A stretch of 18,976 bases of DNA from Chloroflexota bacterium (lineage in GTDB: Bacteria > Chloroflexota > Dehalococcoidia > SHYB01 > JACPQI01). The stretch's first letter is position 1; every line of letters starts with the position of its first letter. Positions 1 through 6,341 of this stretch are shown in pieces. The position numbers and the translations under genes are program-made. Below the pieces are notes generated by a model. That model worked only from the letters and a program-made list of their open reading frames with translations, made no database searches and was not told the origin of the DNA. The DNA is taken from NCBI GenBank assembly GCA_016190545.1, contig JACPQI010000065.1:1-18976 (forward strand), written 5' to 3'.

Positions 1-792
1 GAGGGGAGTCATGAGCAAGCAGGCGAGCATGTTCCCTGGCACCACAGGAGCCGGAAGCCCACAAGCACTGGCCAGCTCGGTGTCGTAGTGGTAGGGGATG
101 TAGTCGTCCACGGAGCTCAACCACATGACCACGTCCCGAATGGTGACGGTCCGGGGCTTCGTAAGTACCAGAGGCTTGTCTGTCTCTATCTCCGCGAGCG
201 TGAGTTGCCTGGGCAGTGGAAGCTCCACAGGTTCCGGCGAGGGTACTCTGGTGAGGTATTGGGAAGGCTCGCGTGGCGCAGGAGGGCCCTGGCGCTGGAT
301 CGCCACGGTCCGGCGGACCAGCGTCGCTGCCAGAGCGTTGTGCTGGTTCCAGAACAGGGTCTCATCATCGCAGAAGAACAGCTTGCCCACCCGGCCTGGC
401 TTTTCCAGCACCTGTCCAATGCGGTTCACCATGGTGATGGGGTCACCCTCCTGGATGGGAAGGTGGAAGGCGTACACATCTCCCCCGAGAAACACGTCGC
501 CAGCGCTGGACCCTTCGCCGGACTGCGCGTTTGCCCCCGCCTCCATGGCTGTCCGGTCCCAGGGGGTATTGTTAGCCAGGTACCACAGGAAGCTTGGGTG
601 TGCTCGTGCAGGCCCTCCGCGCACCGCTCCGGTGGGGTCCTCAAGTCCGTACCACTGCGGCATGCGGGTCCTGGACACCCGAGCCAGGCGGCGCAAGGCG
701 CCCCCCTCGACGACCATCGTCCAGGGCGGCGTAACCTCCTGCGGCCACCCGGCGAGTGACCGGAGCCACTTCATGTGGTGCATGACCGTCAT
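1..792 (-). CDS. MaoC-like (FAS1-type) dehydratase, 3' end missing
   Basis: Reading frame open from an ATG at 792 to the left edge; 264 codons are visible and the gene continues outside the window. The start is set by GAGGAGGA about 8 bases upstream. The N-terminal half looks like the MaoC_dehydrat_N hot-dog domain: residues around 95-130 read LGGDVYAFHLPIQEGDPI, then a stretch ending EKPGRVGKLFF, and a WNQHN motif follows. Near the visible end, DDYIPYHYDTELASACGLP resembles the hydratase-2 motif (normally N-x-H-x-D...A...GF), giving a predicted His/Asp pair, though the usual Asn is not evident and HG is replaced by PG. Members of the family hydrate or dehydrate enoyl-CoA/3-hydroxyacyl-CoA thioesters in the cytoplasm. 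It begins 30 bases after CaiB1, so the two are probably co-transcribed and it may act on the CoA ester that CaiB1 makes. Substrate unknown. Confidence 0.85.
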   Translation of the reverse strand, partial: MTVMHHMKWLRSLAGWPQEVTPPWTMVVEGGALRRLARVSRTRMPQWYGLEDPTGAVRGGPARAHPSFLWYLANNTPWDRTAMEAGANAQSGEGSSAGDVFLGGDVYAFHLPIQEGDPITMVNRIGQVLEKPGRVGKLFFCDDETLFWNQHNALAATLVRRTVAIQRQGPPAPREPSQYLTRVPSPEPVELPLPRQLTLAEIETDKPLVLTKPRTVTIRDVVMWLSSVDDYIPYHYDTELASACGLPAPVVPGNMLACLLMTPL

Positions 793-822
793 GCTCGTCT
801 TCCTCCTCTTCAGGGTCTTCGG

Positions 823-2037
823 CTATCGTTTCGCCTGGTGCACCACTCCCGAGGCCACCAGCTCATCAAAGTCCTTCTGTGAGTAGCCCAGCAGCCCTGT
901 CAGCACCTCGCGATTGTGCTGGCCGAGCCGGGGCGCGCCACGGGGGATCGCCATGGGCGTCTTGGAGAAGCCGTGGGGCGTCTTTGTCACCAGGACTTTG
1001 CGCCCCAGGCTGTCTTCCACTTCCTGGGTGTTCTTCGGGCCCAGATAGGGGTCAGCGATGATCGCGTTGACGGACTTGATCGGCGCGCAGGGCACCCGCC
1101 ACTTCCCCGCCAGCTCCCGGACCGCGGTGTCTACGTCCGGGAAGGTTGCTTGGAGCCACTCTTCGATGAGGGACACAAGCGCGTCCTGGTTCTGGATGCG
1201 CCATTGGTTGTTGAACTCTCCCAGCTCCGGGCGCCCCATAGCCTTGGCCAGGGCTTTCCACTGGTGCTCAGCGTTGACGGTGATGTTCAGGTATCCTCCG
1301 CCTGGGCCCCGCAGATTCGAGACGGGGAAATTCCCCCACCGGTGCGCCCCGCCTCGGCCCACTTCTACCGTGCCGCGGGCGATGGACACAATGGGCACCG
1401 CCCAGTCGTGGCTAGCGAACACGGAGTCTACCAGGCTGATGTCCACGTACTGACCTTGCCCAGTGCGCTGCCGGTGGAACAGGGCCCCCAGAATCGCAGC
1501 GTAGGCGTTGAGGGCCCCGAGGTGATCGCCCAGGGCGCTGGCCGGATAAGCCGGGCGGTCGTTTGGCGGGCCGATCATGTGCATGAGCCCCCCGAGGGCA
1601 AGGGAAACGCCGTCGTTGCCTGGCCAGTTTCGATAGGGCCCCTCCTGCCCGCAGCCCGACATGGAGCACATGACGATGGATGGGTTGAGGCGGGACACCT
1701 CCTTGTAGGAGAGACCGTGCTTCGCCATCACCCCGGGGCTGAAGTTCTCCACCAATACGTCAGACCGGGCAATGAGGCGCTCGACGACCTGCTTGCCCTC
1801 GGGACGGTGGTAGTCGACACAAATCGCCTTCTTCCCCCGGTTGCACTGGACGAACAACCCCCCCTGCTCTTCATAGACGCGACAGACGTCGCCCGGCGGC
1901 CGCGGCTCAACCTTGATCACCTCGGCCCCGGCATCGGCCATCATGCGAGTCGCCGTCGGCCCCGCGATGACGAGGGTGAAGTCGGCTACCCGCATACCTC
2001 CCAGAAGCTTTTGAGGCACCCGCGCCGCGGTATCCAT
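823..2037 (-). CDS. CaiB/BaiF family (type III) CoA-transferase, copy 1
   Basis: 404 aa, the usual family length. Type III CoA-transferases move CoA between carboxylic acids through an aspartyl-CoA intermediate. Family signs: RVADFTLVIAGPTATRMMAD near the N-terminus, GAEVIKVEP (37-45), the FVQCNRGKKAICVD segment (62-75), DVLVENFSPGVMAKHGL (93-109) and the Gly-rich SMSGCGQEGPYRNWPGNDG stretch. Asp171 in SALGDHLGALNAYAAI is at the place of the catalytic aspartate of formyl-CoA transferase. The ATG at 2037 has GGAGGG about 9 bases upstream. It follows SBP1 after a gap holding an SBP remnant and precedes the MaoC-like dehydratase by 30 bases. The likely role is activation of an imported acid or racemase-type activity; the substrate cannot be told. 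Its N-terminus closely resembles the CaiB fragment at 5003-5113. Confidence 0.93.
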   Translation of the reverse strand: MDTAARVPQKLLGGMRVADFTLVIAGPTATRMMADAGAEVIKVEPRPPGDVCRVYEEQGGLFVQCNRGKKAICVDYHRPEGKQVVERLIARSDVLVENFSPGVMAKHGLSYKEVSRLNPSIVMCSMSGCGQEGPYRNWPGNDGVSLALGGLMHMIGPPNDRPAYPASALGDHLGALNAYAAILGALFHRQRTGQGQYVDISLVDSVFASHDWAVPIVSIARGTVEVGRGGAHRWGNFPVSNLRGPGGGYLNITVNAEHQWKALAKAMGRPELGEFNNQWRIQNQDALVSLIEEWLQATFPDVDTAVRELAGKWRVPCAPIKSVNAIIADPYLGPKNTQEVEDSLGRKVLVTKTPHGFSKTPMAIPRGAPRLGQHNREVLTGLLGYSQKDFDELVASGVVHQAKR

Positions 2038-2092
2038 GGTGTCGCTCCCTCCGGGTATCGACTGCGTAGCCTTGCGCCTCGGCCAGCCAGAC

Positions 2093-2197
2093 CTATCGTT
2101 TGGGCGCGAACATCTCCGCGAGCAGTCCGACGCCTTCCAGGTGAAGACCCTTCCAGTCTCCCACGGTCTGCCCGACGCCGGCGCTGAGCGTGCTCAT
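2093..2197 (-). pseudogene. C-terminal remnant of a fourth SBP_bac_5 lipoprotein
   Basis: Directly after the SBP1 stop, overlapping as TAATG, a 34-codon frame runs to TAG at 2093. Its product contains GVGQTVGDWKGLHLEGVGL followed by LAEMFAPKR. This matches the last ~30 residues of the SBPs in this window: SBP3 ends GIGARIGSWKNTHLGGFGL...ETITSK and SBP1 ends GVGPSVAEWTVIMSSGLGP...ETFRAK. I read it as the tail of another SBP gene left behind when tandem paralogues recombined, rather than a gene in its own right. The TAATG overlap means it could still be translated by coupling. The rest of the 2038-2196 gap shows nothing else I recognise except the CaiB1 ribosome binding site. Confidence 0.7.
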
Positions 2198-3963
2198 TAC
2201 TTTGCCCTGAATGTCTCGTAAATGGGCCCAAGACCAGAAGACATGATCACGGTCCATTCCGCAACGCTTGGGCCGACACCGTAGAGCGCGGGCATCAAGG
2301 CTACAGGCAGGTCTACATGCTGGGCGCGGATATAGTCGGCGATCTGGGTAATCTGAGTCTGTTGTTTCCGAGGGTCAAGTTCGGCTAAGCCCGCGTCGAT
2401 CATGGCGTCAAGGGTGGAGTCCGGTAGGACAAGCGTAGTGCCCTTGCTATGGTAGAGGGTCTTAAGATTCGCAAGGTTGGTTTGTGTGATGCTGCCGTAG
2501 AGGGGATACGCCGTACCAATAAAGTCGTCCGCCTGAGGCCGTGCGAACATCCTCGGAAAGAAGGCGCCCACATCCGCCGACACGATGTTCGGCTTCACGC
2601 CAATATTGGCCCAATAGCCGGCAGCCGCTTCCGCCAGCTGCGGCATCCAGGCGGCGCCTGGGGCGGCGTAGCTCCAGACTTGGAGAGGGAACCCGCTGGG
2701 GTATCCAGCGGCGGCCATGAGCTCCTTCGCCCTGGCGGGGTCAAACGGCTCTTGCTTCCAGTTGGGATTGTAGCCCAAGGTCCCGGGAGCGACCAACACC
2801 CTGGGCGCTGGATCAACCAGGCCGCGGAACAAGCTGGATATGATTTCCGCCCTATTTACCGCCAGAACGAGGGCTTCGCGCACCTCTTTCTTTGCGGTTG
2901 GCCTGGACGCCATCCTCGGGTCACCCCACCCGGGGAAAACCATGTAAGCCACGTTCACGGCTGGAACGGTGAGGACCTTTAGGGAGCGCTCCTTTTGCAG
3001 GTTGGCGGCCGCATCAAAGGTCGCAACTTCAACGATATCCGAAGCCCCGGTCTTCAGGGAGGCGATGCGCGTGCTTTCCTCCTGAATCACGGAGACCTCC
3101 AGTTCTTTGTATCCGGGTGTTGCACGGTAGGCGTGTTTGCCTGGAGCGGCCTGGAATACGAAGCGAATGCCGGGGTCATGGCGGACGAACTGCCAGGGGC
3201 CGGTGCCAACCGGCTTTTGGGCAAATCCGGCGCTTCCCACGCGTTCATGGTAGCCCTTGGGAATGATGCCGCCTTCCGGCCCTTGCCGGACACTGGCGTC
3301 ATACGGCAGCAGGGGCCACGGTCGCGCAAGGGTTATCCGAAGCACGGTGGGAGACACGACGTCCAGGGAGCTGCCCGCAAGGCTTCCCTTCCAGGCGAAT
3401 GCGAAGGACGAGCGCTCGGGGATGTCAGCATCCTTGACAACCGTTTCGATAGTGTACTTGACGTCCTCAACTGTGAGCGGGTCGCCGTTATGGAACCGCA
3501 TTCCAGACCGGACCGTGAGCATCCACGTTTTGCCATCGGCGGACATCTCCCACCGCTCCAGCACACCTGGAGCCAAGGAGCCGTCCGGGTTGGCCCAGGT
3601 CATCCAGTCGAACAAGGCGCCTGAGTAACCACGGACGGTGGCGATCAACGCGCGGGACCCTTGCACCCGTTCATTCCCGAGGGAGGAAAGGGCAACGCGC
3701 AGTTTCCCTGCCTGCTGCGCCGGAGGGGGAGCTGTCGTGGGCGTCGCCGCTGGGCGCGCCGTTGGTGTCGGCGCAGCGGTTGCGATGGGCGCTGCGGTTG
3801 CCGGTGGCCGCGGGATTGCCGTCGGCGCCGGGGCAGCAGTCGCGGTGGGCGCTCTCGTTGGCGCCGCGGTTGGCGTGGCCTCCTCCCCTCCACCGCAGGC
3901 CGCGGCACCCAGGGCTACTGTCATGACAAGGGTGATCCCTGCTAGCGTCCATCTATTTCGCAC
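2197..3963 (-). CDS. SBP1: extracellular solute-binding lipoprotein, SBP_bac_5 family
   Basis: 588 aa with GTG start at 3963, chosen because GGAGGT lies 5 bases upstream and because the start gives a clean lipoprotein signal peptide (VRNRW, then a hydrophobic core, ALGAAAC with lipid Cys23). An upstream ATG at 4008 would add 15 residues in front of the signal and has no such support. Residues 27-85 are a Thr/Pro/Ala linker that would hold the domain away from the membrane. The mature part has SBP_bac_5 signs: APGVLERWEMSADGKTW, RSGMRFHNGDPLTVEDVKY and ARAKELMAAAGYPSGF. The family binds peptides, nickel, sugars or other organics for ABC importers. It lies 74 bases downstream of the TetR gene and is probably in the same transcript. 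No permease or ATPase gene is in the window. It is a paralogue of SBP2 and SBP3. Ligand unknown. Confidence 0.92.
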   Translation of the reverse strand: MRNRWTLAGITLVMTVALGAAACGGGEEATPTAAPTRAPTATAAPAPTAIPRPPATAAPIATAAPTPTARPAATPTTAPPPAQQAGKLRVALSSLGNERVQGSRALIATVRGYSGALFDWMTWANPDGSLAPGVLERWEMSADGKTWMLTVRSGMRFHNGDPLTVEDVKYTIETVVKDADIPERSSFAFAWKGSLAGSSLDVVSPTVLRITLARPWPLLPYDASVRQGPEGGIIPKGYHERVGSAGFAQKPVGTGPWQFVRHDPGIRFVFQAAPGKHAYRATPGYKELEVSVIQEESTRIASLKTGASDIVEVATFDAAANLQKERSLKVLTVPAVNVAYMVFPGWGDPRMASRPTAKKEVREALVLAVNRAEIISSLFRGLVDPAPRVLVAPGTLGYNPNWKQEPFDPARAKELMAAAGYPSGFPLQVWSYAAPGAAWMPQLAEAAAGYWANIGVKPNIVSADVGAFFPRMFARPQADDFIGTAYPLYGSITQTNLANLKTLYHSKGTTLVLPDSTLDAMIDAGLAELDPRKQQTQITQIADYIRAQHVDLPVALMPALYGVGPSVAEWTVIMSSGLGPIYETFRAK

Positions 3964-4037
3964 GACGCACCTCCAAGATTCGAATCTCGGCCATCGCCTC
4001 AGCCGCACTAACAGGCATCCTGAAGCGGGATATCATT

Positions 4038-4763
4038 TCATCCGCCCCGAGGAAGACGCGCTTCTCCACCATCCTCTCTACCTCTTTGCTTCTCGAGGAC
4101 CTCAGTGCCCAAGCCCCTCGCCACTCTGCCTTTGAGACGCCTCGCTTTTTGTTCACAATCACCGTTCATCCCGCGACCGATCCCCTGAATGATCAGGCCT
4201 GCTGCAAGTTCGCCTATTTGGTCGGCGGACAGTCTTCTGCCCGGCTTGTACCATTGATAAACGGAATTGCACATCCCCATAATTAAGTTCACAGTGACCG
4301 GCACGTCAACACTCCGGAATCGTCCCTCCTCTATTCCTTGTCGGATCAGCTCTTCTATCGGCCTGTCATACTCCCTGGACCGTCTGTTTACAACCCGGCG
4401 GTACTGGGAGTCGAGTTCGGCCTTTTCCTGAAAGAAAATGGCGGACAAATCCGGGTGGATGGTAACGAACCTAATGTGGTTCTTGATTACCTCGAGCAGA
4501 GCAGCCGTCGCGTCGCCCGACGGCCGTAGCAACTCTTGCGCGGCTTCCGCTAGGCGGCTATGGATGCGTTCGTAAAGTTCGATGAGGATCTGCTCTTTGC
4601 TTTTGAAATAGTGGTAAAGGGACGCTTTAGTGACCCCGAGGGCGTTAGCGATGTCCCGAAGGGACGTCGCCCGATAGCCTTTTTCTTTGAAGAGTTGGGC
4701 CGCCACCTCGAGCACTTTCTCCCGTTTCAGATCATAGCCAGATTGTTCTAGCAAAATAGGCAT
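4038..4763 (-). CDS. TetR/AcrR family transcriptional regulator
   Basis: 241 aa from the ATG at 4763; the open frame extends further upstream but that part crosses the promoter and operator and has no family similarity. Residues 14-60 form the TetR_N domain, with the helix-turn-helix in TSLRDIANALGVTKASLYHY followed by FKSKEQIL. The C-terminal ligand domain (about 80-200) has features shared with acyl-CoA-responsive TetR proteins such as KstR2: an IHPDLSAIFF segment, REYDRPIEELIRQGIEEG, and QWYKPGRRLSADQIGELAAG near 175-195. The last ~40 residues are a basic, probably disordered tail longer than usual. The gene is first in a unit with SBP1, CaiB1 and the MaoC-like gene, and its promoter carries an inverted repeat, so autorepression relieved by a pathway CoA ester is the simplest model (inference). 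No clear Shine-Dalgarno was found. Confidence 0.92.
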   Translation of the reverse strand: MPILLEQSGYDLKREKVLEVAAQLFKEKGYRATSLRDIANALGVTKASLYHYFKSKEQILIELYERIHSRLAEAAQELLRPSGDATAALLEVIKNHIRFVTIHPDLSAIFFQEKAELDSQYRRVVNRRSREYDRPIEELIRQGIEEGRFRSVDVPVTVNLIMGMCNSVYQWYKPGRRLSADQIGELAAGLIIQGIGRGMNGDCEQKARRLKGRVARGLGTEVLEKQRGREDGGEARLPRGG

Positions 4764-4764
4764 T

Positions 4765-4802
4765 TGACCGCCCGTTAGGGAGAAGTGACCGGTCGTTCGG
4801 TC
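4765..4802 (-). promoter_or_regulatory. Probable TetR operator: GACCG-N6-CGGTC inverted repeat plus a second half-site
   Basis: Plus-strand bases 4787-4802 read GACCGGTCGTTCGGTC, an inverted repeat of GACCG/CGGTC with a 6-base spacer, starting 2 bases downstream of the -10 box. A second related copy occurs exactly 21 bases away, two helical turns: TGACCGCCCGTT at 4765-4776 against TGACCGGTCGTT at 4786-4797. Position over the predicted transcription start and next to the tetR-type gene fits an autoregulatory operator. The assignment is by position and symmetry only. Confidence 0.6.
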
Positions 4803-4804
4803 GA

Positions 4805-4834
4805 ATAATAGCACACCCCAAAAAGCTGTGTCAA
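4805..4834 (-). promoter_or_regulatory. Sigma70-type promoter of the tetR-SBP1-CaiB1 unit
   Basis: On the minus strand, TTGACA (4834-4829) is followed by an 18-base spacer and TATTAT (4810-4805). The -35 matches the consensus fully and the -10 in five of six bases. The start of transcription would fall near 4798, inside the inverted repeat. It is the best promoter seen in the window. The -35 box lies just outside the transposase remnant, so it may have been brought in by the insertion sequence end (inference). Confidence 0.7.
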
Positions 4835-4855
4835 GCAGATGTACTCGTCCAGTGC

Positions 4856-5002
4856 ATGTGAGGCTGGAGCGGATTCGGAGGCAGCCTCTGGGTGGCAGGC
4901 ACGAAGATACTCCAGGGGCGTGCGTCAGGCAAGGGCCTCGTGGGGGCGGACGGTGTTGTGGAGGCGCTCCCACTGGGAGAGGGCGGCAGAGAGCGCAGGC
5001 AA
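4856..5002 (-). pseudogene. C-terminal fragment of an rve/IS481- or IS3-like transposase
   Basis: The minus-strand frame reads LPALSAALSQWERLHNTVR followed by PHEALA, then an in-frame TGA (4927-4925), then RTPLEYLRACHPEAASES and on to about SHA. The pair NTVRPHEAL...TPLEYL is the well-known C-terminal signature of DDE integrase-core transposases (W-x3-YNxxRPHxALxxxTPxEY). The stop replaces one residue inside this signature. The N-terminal part, including the catalytic DDE residues, is absent, so it is inactive. The fragment is fused in frame to a CaiB N-terminus upstream. I could not identify terminal inverted repeats. Confidence 0.8.
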
Positions 5003-5113
5003 CTCGATTTTGATCACCTCCGCGCCGGCGTCCGCCATCATTTGCGTGACCGGCGGCCCCGCGATGACGAGGATGAAATCTGCCACCCGTATGTCTTCCA
5101 GGATCTTCTCGGG
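5003..5113 (-). pseudogene. N-terminal fragment of a CaiB/BaiF CoA-transferase
   Basis: About 37 codons read PEKILEDIRVADFILVIAG and then PPVTQMMADAGAEVIKIE, aligning with residues 8-44 of CaiB1 (PQKLLGGMRVADFTLVIAG... MMADAGAEVIKVEP). It ends abruptly at the conserved VIKIE, where the transposase fragment begins in the same frame. No start codon with a ribosome binding site belongs to it; the first ATG of the open frame (5248) lies in unrelated sequence. It is a fossil, closer to CaiB1 than to CaiB2. Confidence 0.8.
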
Positions 5114-5148
5114 CGATACTGTCGATCGAGAACCCGCAGGCCAGCGCT

Positions 5149-5238
5149 TGTTTCTTTCCAGAAGGGAGACCTGCAGACGAACCAGGTGTTCCCGATTCGC
5201 CAGACCACCTCGCTCTTTGTCCCGGTGAACTTGAAGTC
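5149..5238 (-). pseudogene. Internal fragment of the unknown two-lobed protein family
   Basis: In another minus-strand frame these bases read DFKFTGTKSEVVWRIGNTW and then FVCRSPFWKET. This aligns without gaps with ELKVSSTASQVVWKYRGSE / FICRPPYWTAK in the intact protein at 17126-18184 and DLKVSTTRDKAVWTFRDME / FVCQPPHWSAK in the one at 12109-13146, sharing the VVW, F-x-C-R and P-x-W positions. Flanking bases up to about 5280 and down to 5114 give no further match. It is a third, decayed copy of the family. Confidence 0.7.
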
Positions 5239-5320
5239 GCTCAGACAATAGCGCTCGGACGGTAGCGCACGACGTCGGAAGGCTACGCTATCGTGGCGGA
5301 CGGGAATGAATATACCTCAC

Positions 5321-6148
5321 CTAAGGGGTCAACTTGAACAACCGATGGGCGTTGTTCCAGAGGATGTTCTCCTTGTCCTTGTCCAAGAGCATTCGCGACT
5401 CGCGGATGCCCAGGAGAACGTACGGGACCTCGTAGGTGAGCGGGTCCAGGTAAAGGTCCGAGCCGAACAGGATGCGAGTGGAGCCGAGCTGCTCCACGAA
5501 TTCTTCGAGCACTCTCCCAAGAGAGAACAGGGCCGCGGTCTCCACATAGATGTTCGGGAGCCGCTTGCACATGCTCAGCATGTAGCGGCTCTGGGTAAAC
5601 TCGGTCAGACCGGCTAGGGCAACGAACGAGACGGTAGGAAAAGCCTCCGCCAGGATCTCTAATTGCCAGGCCGACTCCAGCATGGACTCCGCCATAACGT
5701 GGACAAAGGCGGGCATCCCCAGTTCCGCCGTCTTCTTCAGGAACGGCCTCATGCGCCGGTCGACCATCGAGCTTCCCTGAAAGTGGTGGTGCCACACCAC
5801 GCCGTCCAGTTTCAGCTCCCCGGCCATCCGCTCCAGCTCAACCAGGCCTTCTTTTTCGCCGTGGAGCGGCTCCACGGTCCCCAGCGCTACCGGGAAGCGG
5901 TCTCTGTAACGGCGCCGGTATTCGGCGGCGAGGTCATTGAAACGTCGAGTGTCGGCTTGGCCCTTGGGCCGCTCGTATTGCAGGGTGGGAGAGATGGCGC
6001 ACTTGGCAATCCCGAAGCGGTCCATCACCGCAGTGCGCCGCTCGTAATCGTGGTCGAGGTCCCACGCCGCCTCCGTGAGGGCAGGCCCTTGGGCGATCTG
6101 CACCAGGCCGAAATGCTGGTGGACGTCAAAAGCGCTCTGAGGAGTCAT
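5321..6148 (-). CDS. Amidohydrolase family 2 metal-dependent hydrolase/decarboxylase
   Basis: 275 aa, typical for the ACMSD/gamma-resorcylate-decarboxylase-like amidohydrolase_2 group. The ATG at 6148 is preferred over one at 6214: AAGGAG lies 7 bases upstream and the conserved fold begins at once with FDVHQHFG. Metal-site motifs: His10 and His12 (DVHQH, strand 1), VVWHHHFQG (118-125), His150 in MPAFVHVMAES (145-155) and Asp231 in ILFGSDLYLDP (226-236). NNAHRLF (265-271) is the usual C-terminal cap. Oddly, the strand-6 position that normally reads like vlaHlGg is FVALAGLTEF (175-184), with no His, so metal binding may differ. The family hydrolyses or decarboxylates ring compounds and related acids. 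It is the last gene of the long directon, after SBP2. Substrate unknown. Confidence 0.88.
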   Translation of the reverse strand: MTPQSAFDVHQHFGLVQIAQGPALTEAAWDLDHDYERRTAVMDRFGIAKCAISPTLQYERPKGQADTRRFNDLAAEYRRRYRDRFPVALGTVEPLHGEKEGLVELERMAGELKLDGVVWHHHFQGSSMVDRRMRPFLKKTAELGMPAFVHVMAESMLESAWQLEILAEAFPTVSFVALAGLTEFTQSRYMLSMCKRLPNIYVETAALFSLGRVLEEFVEQLGSTRILFGSDLYLDPLTYEVPYVLLGIRESRMLLDKDKENILWNNAHRLFKLTP

Positions 6149-6167
6149 GGCATCGCTCCTTACCTCC

Positions 6168-6326
6168 TTAAATCGCCTGTTCCGCTCGCAGGAGAGCCAA
6201 GTCGTGTCCTTCACGAGGGACGCAATACAGCCGGGGGTCCCACTTGAAGGTACTCACATCGTCAACTGCAGCGCAAAACATGCAAGTCTGAGCATCAGCC
6301 TTGCGCCGTGTCCGGGCAGCAGCCAT
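6168..6326 (-). CDS. Hypothetical small ORF between SBP2 and the amidohydrolase
   Basis: A 52-codon frame starting at ATG 6326, 15 bases after the SBP2 stop, ending at a TAA that overlaps the amidohydrolase ribosome-binding region. The product is unrecognised; it contains TCMFCAAVDD and the segment KWDPRLYCVPREGHDL, with three cysteines. There is no Shine-Dalgarno before the ATG and codon third positions are not strikingly GC-rich. The 193-base gap holds nothing else I recognise. It may be a gene remnant or chance. Confidence 0.2.
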   Translation of the reverse strand: MAAARTRRKADAQTCMFCAAVDDVSTFKWDPRLYCVPREGHDLALLRAEQAI

Positions 6327-6341
6327 CTTGTCGCGTCCGCA

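Noticed and set aside
916..2187. 423-codon plus-strand open frame opposite CaiB1
   Set aside because: Shadow of a clear CoA-transferase; composition is Arg/Pro/Gly/His-rich with no recognisable domain.
4764..4973. N-terminal extension of the TetR protein to an ATG at 4973
   Set aside because: It would run through the promoter, operator and transposase remnant, and its residues do not resemble TetR proteins. The domain begins normally from 4763.
4925..5248. 107-aa ORF as a functional small protein
   Set aside because: Its first ~45 residues are out of frame with a recognisable fragment of another family, its middle is a CaiB piece and its end a transposase piece, so it is a chance fusion of remnants.
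6270..6310. GCGCAA ... TTGCGC inverted repeat as a terminator after SBP2
   Set aside because: The loop is about 30 bases, the stem only six pairs, and no T-run follows.
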